Notes under the pieces: generated by a model
The model's input: only the letters and a program-made list of their open reading frames with translations
Database searches by the model: none
Told to the model about the DNA's origin: nothing
Position numbers and translations under genes: made by a program
Source: Planococcus sp. MB-3u-03
GTDB taxonomy: Bacteria > Bacillota > Bacilli > Bacillales_A > Planococcaceae
Assembly: GCF_002833405.1 (NCBI RefSeq)
Contig: NZ_CP025135.1
Location: forward strand, 3,205,501 to 3,269,500
DNA length: 64,000 nucleotides
Direction: 5' to 3'
In this document: positions 60,933 to 64,000 of the stretch, piece after piece
Position numbering within the stretch: the stretch's first letter is position 1
Layout: every line of letters begins with the position of its first letter

Positions 60933-61970
60933 TCAATGAGGCGCTATTTTCGACAGCTCACGGCGTTTGGCCGCTCGCCGATAGCCTTGGATGATATCGC
61001 TCAACGCACCCACAATCATAATGATTACGATGCCGCCAAAAATCCACGTCAGCGCATTGGTTCCGCCGAATGTAGCGGTGAGGAACTGGCGGAATTCGGG
61101 ATTGAGCAATTCAGAATTGATGAAGATCAAGATAAACACGAGCACGGAAACCGTTTGGACCGCGGCATTGAATGTAGCCAGCCGGTAATTCCAATAGCCG
61201 GCGCGCCATTGCCAAATGGCAAGCGACAACTCCAGGACGATGACGAGTGCAATGAATGGCCAATACGACAACAGCACATCCTGGTTGAATACTGCCATTT
61301 GAAAGCGCAAGCCTTCCCCATCGTCAGTGTAAATGCCGAGTACTTTATCGGCATTGAAATAGACCGTCGTCCAAATGACCATCCAAATCAAACTGCCGAA
61401 GATCTGACTTTTTGCCACTTTCGCTTCCACCGGCTCGAGCAGCGCCTCCTGCCCTTCCCACTCTTTCAAGTCATCCGGCGTCCACTCGCCCATCGTCAGC
61501 CCGAGCGGCGCCTCCACGCCCGATTTATCCACCCAGTCCATCACGGCAACGACGAGTGTGATCCAGAACAAAGTCTGCATGATGGTATTGAAGATCGCGC
61601 TGATGATGTTGCCGATCAATGAGCCGAGCACTGTGATTAGCGTCTCGTCCTGGCCGATCCATGAAACGATGCCGACGATGGTCACGACAAGGAGCGTGAT
61701 GAGAACTGCCAACGGAATGACCAGCCTTAGCAAGCGGACATATAAATCGAAATAGCGCGGGCCGATCAAGTAACGCCTTACTTTTCCGTAATGCTCCGCC
61801 ATGAGTGCTGGATGGCCGAATTCCTGGAGGACAGCCCGCTCTTCGCTTTCGCTACTGTCTGCCGTGAGCCGTTCCGAAAGTTTGCTTCTCAGGTCTTTTT
61901 CCGCGTCCTGGCGTTTTTCTTGTGGCAGCCGTTCCAGCACTGCCCGAATATACCGTTCACTTAGCTTCAT
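60933..61970 (-). CDS. HAAS-domain membrane protein
   Basis: A 345-residue protein. The N-terminal 60 residues (YIRAVLERLPQEKRQDAEKD, then FGHPALMAEHYG) are a HAAS-type helical signalling domain seen in DUF1700-like proteins. Seven or so hydrophobic segments follow. HAAS proteins are usually partnered with PadR repressors, but none is encoded nearby. The start ATG follows AAAAGGAGATGGGGTT. Function unknown. Confidence 0.75.
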   Translation of the reverse strand: MKLSERYIRAVLERLPQEKRQDAEKDLRSKLSERLTADSSESEERAVLQEFGHPALMAEHYGKVRRYLIGPRYFDLYVRLLRLVIPLAVLITLLVVTIVGIVSWIGQDETLITVLGSLIGNIISAIFNTIMQTLFWITLVVAVMDWVDKSGVEAPLGLTMGEWTPDDLKEWEGQEALLEPVEAKVAKSQIFGSLIWMVIWTTVYFNADKVLGIYTDDGEGLRFQMAVFNQDVLLSYWPFIALVIVLELSLAIWQWRAGYWNYRLATFNAAVQTVSVLVFILIFINSELLNPEFRQFLTATFGGTNALTWIFGGIVIIMIVGALSDIIQGYRRAAKRRELSKIAPH

Positions 61971-62092
61971 AACCCCATCTCCTTTTGAGGCAGCCTATTA
62001 TTAGCTCTATCATGAAGGATTTTTCTGGAAAATTCAATACAATAATCTGATTATTCTAATATTGAAATCCACTTTGGTTCCCTCTTTCTACG

Positions 62093-62130
62093 ACAAAACC
62101 CGGCTGTCTGGTCAACAGCCGGGTTTTGTT
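62093..62130 (-). terminator. Intrinsic terminator after lipoprotein gene
   Basis: ACAAAACCCGGCTGT and ACAGCCGGGTTTTGT flank CTGGTCA; perfect 15-bp stem. Confidence 0.88.
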
Positions 62131-62154
62131 TCTTCTATTGAAACAGATGCTTCA

Positions 62155-62790
62155 TCAATCGAGCTTGATCGTGATGGTTTGTGCGGGTGCGAGCAGCTCT
62201 CCATCCGCAGCGAATAACTTGCTGGTGGTCAATTTAATTTCTTGTGCCCCATCTTCCACGATGAAGCCGACATTTCCTGATTTTACTTCTCCGGGTTTCA
62301 GCCCTTCATTCAACGATTCCAAATACACGTCATCTTCCCAAGTCTTCACTTCGCCGCTTTCTGTCTCGATCAATGCGACTGGCGCAAAGTTCACTTCTTC
62401 ACTAGAGGCATTGTTGATTTCGACAAAAAACTTCGCCAGTTCGAATTCCTGGTCGTGCGTATAGGAATGATAGAAATCGATCAAGCTGTAATCCGGCGTG
62501 TACTGCAGCAGCTTTGTTTCATGGATGGTCAGCTCGACATCGCCGATCTGCACCTTCTGAGGCTCCATATTGGCCGCCAACAGCTCCAAACCGCCTTTTG
62601 CATCACGCGCTTTATGGCCAGGCTCCTGCAAGCGGCGGTCATCACTCACTTGTGGGCTGAGGACATATTGTTCCGTGTACTCGGGCGCTTCCGACAAAGA
62701 CGCCGCAGTCGCCGTGCCTTGCGTTGTCTCGTTCTGGCAGCCCCATAATAATGCCAATGGGACGAGCAGCCATGCTAATCTCGCTTTCAT
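62155..62790 (-). CDS. Lipoprotein with DUF4352-like domain
   Basis: A 211-residue lipoprotein. The signal peptide MKARLAWLLVPLALLWGC ends in a lipobox (LLWGC, Cys at 18). The C-terminal half (DVELTIHETKLLQYTPDYSL, then FFVEINNASSEEVNFAPVAL) looks like the immunoglobulin-like DUF4352 fold common in Gram-positive surface lipoproteins. Function unknown. Encoded 22 bases beyond the alkaline phosphatase stop, it may be cotranscribed with it. Confidence 0.75.
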   Translation of the reverse strand: MKARLAWLLVPLALLWGCQNETTQGTATAASLSEAPEYTEQYVLSPQVSDDRRLQEPGHKARDAKGGLELLAANMEPQKVQIGDVELTIHETKLLQYTPDYSLIDFYHSYTHDQEFELAKFFVEINNASSEEVNFAPVALIETESGEVKTWEDDVYLESLNEGLKPGEVKSGNVGFIVEDGAQEIKLTTSKLFAADGELLAPAQTITIKLD

Positions 62791-62812
62791 CCAATCCGCT
62801 CCCTGTTATCGT

Positions 62813-64000
62813 TTATTGTTTATCGTCGATCGTTACGTCCGCGCCCATCAAGTCGAAGATGATGCCGGCATGATCCGTATTGTCCAGTTGCCCTGCAAAT
62901 TTCTGGCTGGCTGGCCCGTAAGCATAAACCGGCACGTCTTCTCCCGTATGGCCGCCAGTTGTCCAGCCTGTGTGCGAACGCTTATCGAAGATGCGCTCGA
63001 TGGCATTGTCGATGTCCAAGTATTCGCCCTCGTCGGCCGCTTTCTTCACAGAAGCGATTTCTTCCTCAGTCAAATCCAAGTCGATATAGCGTTCCAATGT
63101 TTCCTCCACGCCGGCACCTCCCGTAATCTCAGAAGCCATGAAATCCGGTGTGCGCTGTGCAGCAAGGATCGGCTCGGCGAACCAATTGTATATGCCGTCT
63201 GCACCGATCGAGAAGCCGCCTGTCGAGTGGTCGGCTGTCGCTACGACCAATGTATTTTCATCTTGCTTGGCGAATTCGATTGCCGCCTGGAATGCACGGT
63301 CGTAATCCTCCATCTCGCTCATCGCTGCGACGATATCGTTGTCATGTCCTGCCCAGTCAACCTGGCTGCCTTCGATCATCAGGAAGAATCCGTCCTCGTC
63401 CTGCTTCAAGCGATCGATCGCAGAACGCGTCATGTCTTCAAGAGACGGCACGCTGTCTTCGCGGTCGATCATTTTCGGCAAGCCGCCTTCTGCGAACAGG
63501 CCGAGCACTTGACCGTCGTCATTGGCGCGCAGCTCTTCTTTCGATGTTACATAGCCATAGCCGGACTCCTGGAATTCCTCCGTCAAATCGCGATCTGTGC
63601 GGTCGAATAGTTTGGTGCCTCCACCGAGCAAGACGTCGATTTTATGTTCGCCGTCGATGCGCTCATCGAAATAATCATCAGCGATGGCGTTCATATTACG
63701 GCGACTGATATCGTGCGCGCCGAATGATGCTGGTGTCGCGTGGGTGATTTCAGAGCTAGCCACAAGCCCGGTCGCTTTACCTTTTTCTTTCGCCGCTTCA
63801 AGTACGGTTTTCACTTCCGATTCATCGTTGTCGACCGCGATGGCATTGTTATAGGTTTTGATGCCTGCTGCCATGGCAGTGGCGGCCGACGCTGAATCGG
63901 TGACATTTTGTTGCGCATCTTCCGGATAGGTCATTTGCTGTCCAACCAAATAGGAATCGAACGACATTTCATCCGCGAAACGCGCAGATGGATCGTCCTG
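62813..64000 (-). CDS. Alkaline phosphatase, partial (N-terminus outside window)
   Basis: The visible 395 residues are the C-terminal part of a PhoA-fold alkaline phosphatase, a secreted zinc enzyme that frees phosphate from esters. The nucleophile Ser is in NVTDSASAATAMAAG; metal ligands are seen in SSEITHATPASF, MIEGSQVDWAGHDND, VATADHSTGG and GWTTGGHTGEDVPVYAYG. The signal peptide must lie beyond the right edge. Low-phosphate control is usual for the family but cannot be judged here. Confidence 0.95.
   Translation of the reverse strand, partial: QDDPSARFADEMSFDSYLVGQQMTYPEDAQQNVTDSASAATAMAAGIKTYNNAIAVDNDESEVKTVLEAAKEKGKATGLVASSEITHATPASFGAHDISRRNMNAIADDYFDERIDGEHKIDVLLGGGTKLFDRTDRDLTEEFQESGYGYVTSKEELRANDDGQVLGLFAEGGLPKMIDREDSVPSLEDMTRSAIDRLKQDEDGFFLMIEGSQVDWAGHDNDIVAAMSEMEDYDRAFQAAIEFAKQDENTLVVATADHSTGGFSIGADGIYNWFAEPILAAQRTPDFMASEITGGAGVEETLERYIDLDLTEEEIASVKKAADEGEYLDIDNAIERIFDKRSHTGWTTGGHTGEDVPVYAYGPASQKFAGQLDNTDHAGIIFDLMGADVTIDDKQ

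Overview
The window looks like an origin-linked chromosomal segment of a mid-GC, low-to-moderate AT Bacillales bacterium, most likely a Planococcus/Planomicrobium-type Planococcaceae. This is inferred from gene content (OhrR/Ohr, FNR with a C-terminal Fe-S cysteine cluster, YcgT-type flavoprotein, HmoA-like monooxygenase, SSS+DUF3311 pair, DUF3934, DUF4395), strong AGGAGG-type ribosome binding sites with ATG/GTG/TTG starts, and a perfect ParB (Spo0J) parS site at 42308-42323. No rRNA, tRNA, CRISPR array, prophage or intact insertion sequence is visible. The left edge cuts a gamma-glutamyltransferase and the right edge cuts an alkaline phosphatase.

Region 1 (1-11000). A LysR regulator diverges from the ggt-like gene. 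Then comes an eight-gene catabolic operon read leftward from about 9950 to 2019: class III CoA-transferase, LeuC-like and LeuD-like hydro-lyase subunits, a DUF3311/SSS sodium symporter pair, an MFS carrier, a flavin reductase and an HMG-CoA-lyase-type enzyme. A divergent GntR regulator sits beside it, with two perfect and one near-perfect copy of a TTGTATACAA-type operator in the shared intergenic region. The order (import, hydration, CoA transfer, C-C cleavage) fits breakdown of a branched C5-C6 dicarboxylic acid; the substrate is not known from sequence.

Region 2 (11000-26240). An OFA-type MFS carrier, an amidase broken by a frameshift, a Fur-boxed ferric-iron ABC transporter, the folate genes pabA and a pabB-lyase fusion, a tiny acidic lipoprotein, and an operon of thioesterase, class I ribonucleotide reductase large and small subunits and a flavodoxin. 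A cobalamin riboswitch followed by a perfect intrinsic terminator precedes that operon.

Region 3 (26240-33700). Two loci, each carrying two tandem copies of a roughly 247-base repeat. The four copies share 58-base nested hairpins with compensatory base changes, so they are candidate structured RNAs that I cannot assign to a known family. Between the loci lie a peroxide-defence operon (ohr, ohrR, gpx) and a ba3-type cytochrome oxidase operon with two very small membrane peptides. A common Bacillales palindromic repeat and an FNR gene follow.

Region 4 (33700-50100). Universal stress protein, secreted M14 carboxypeptidase, coiled-coil M23 cell wall hydrolase, four consecutive small membrane proteins, panB, three GNAT acetyltransferases around a methyltransferase-HIT fusion, parS, a dicarboxylate symporter, an HmoA-like monooxygenase, a GGDEF protein, an MFS carrier, a cupin and a ferredoxin/flavodoxin-NADP reductase.

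Region 5 (50100-64000). A Fur-controlled siderophore ABC operon (its ATPase frameshifted in a T run), NhaC, a RibD/DHFR-like reductase, MgtE, a DUF4395 protein, proBA (short ProB), a HAAS-domain membrane protein, a lipoprotein and the partial alkaline phosphatase.
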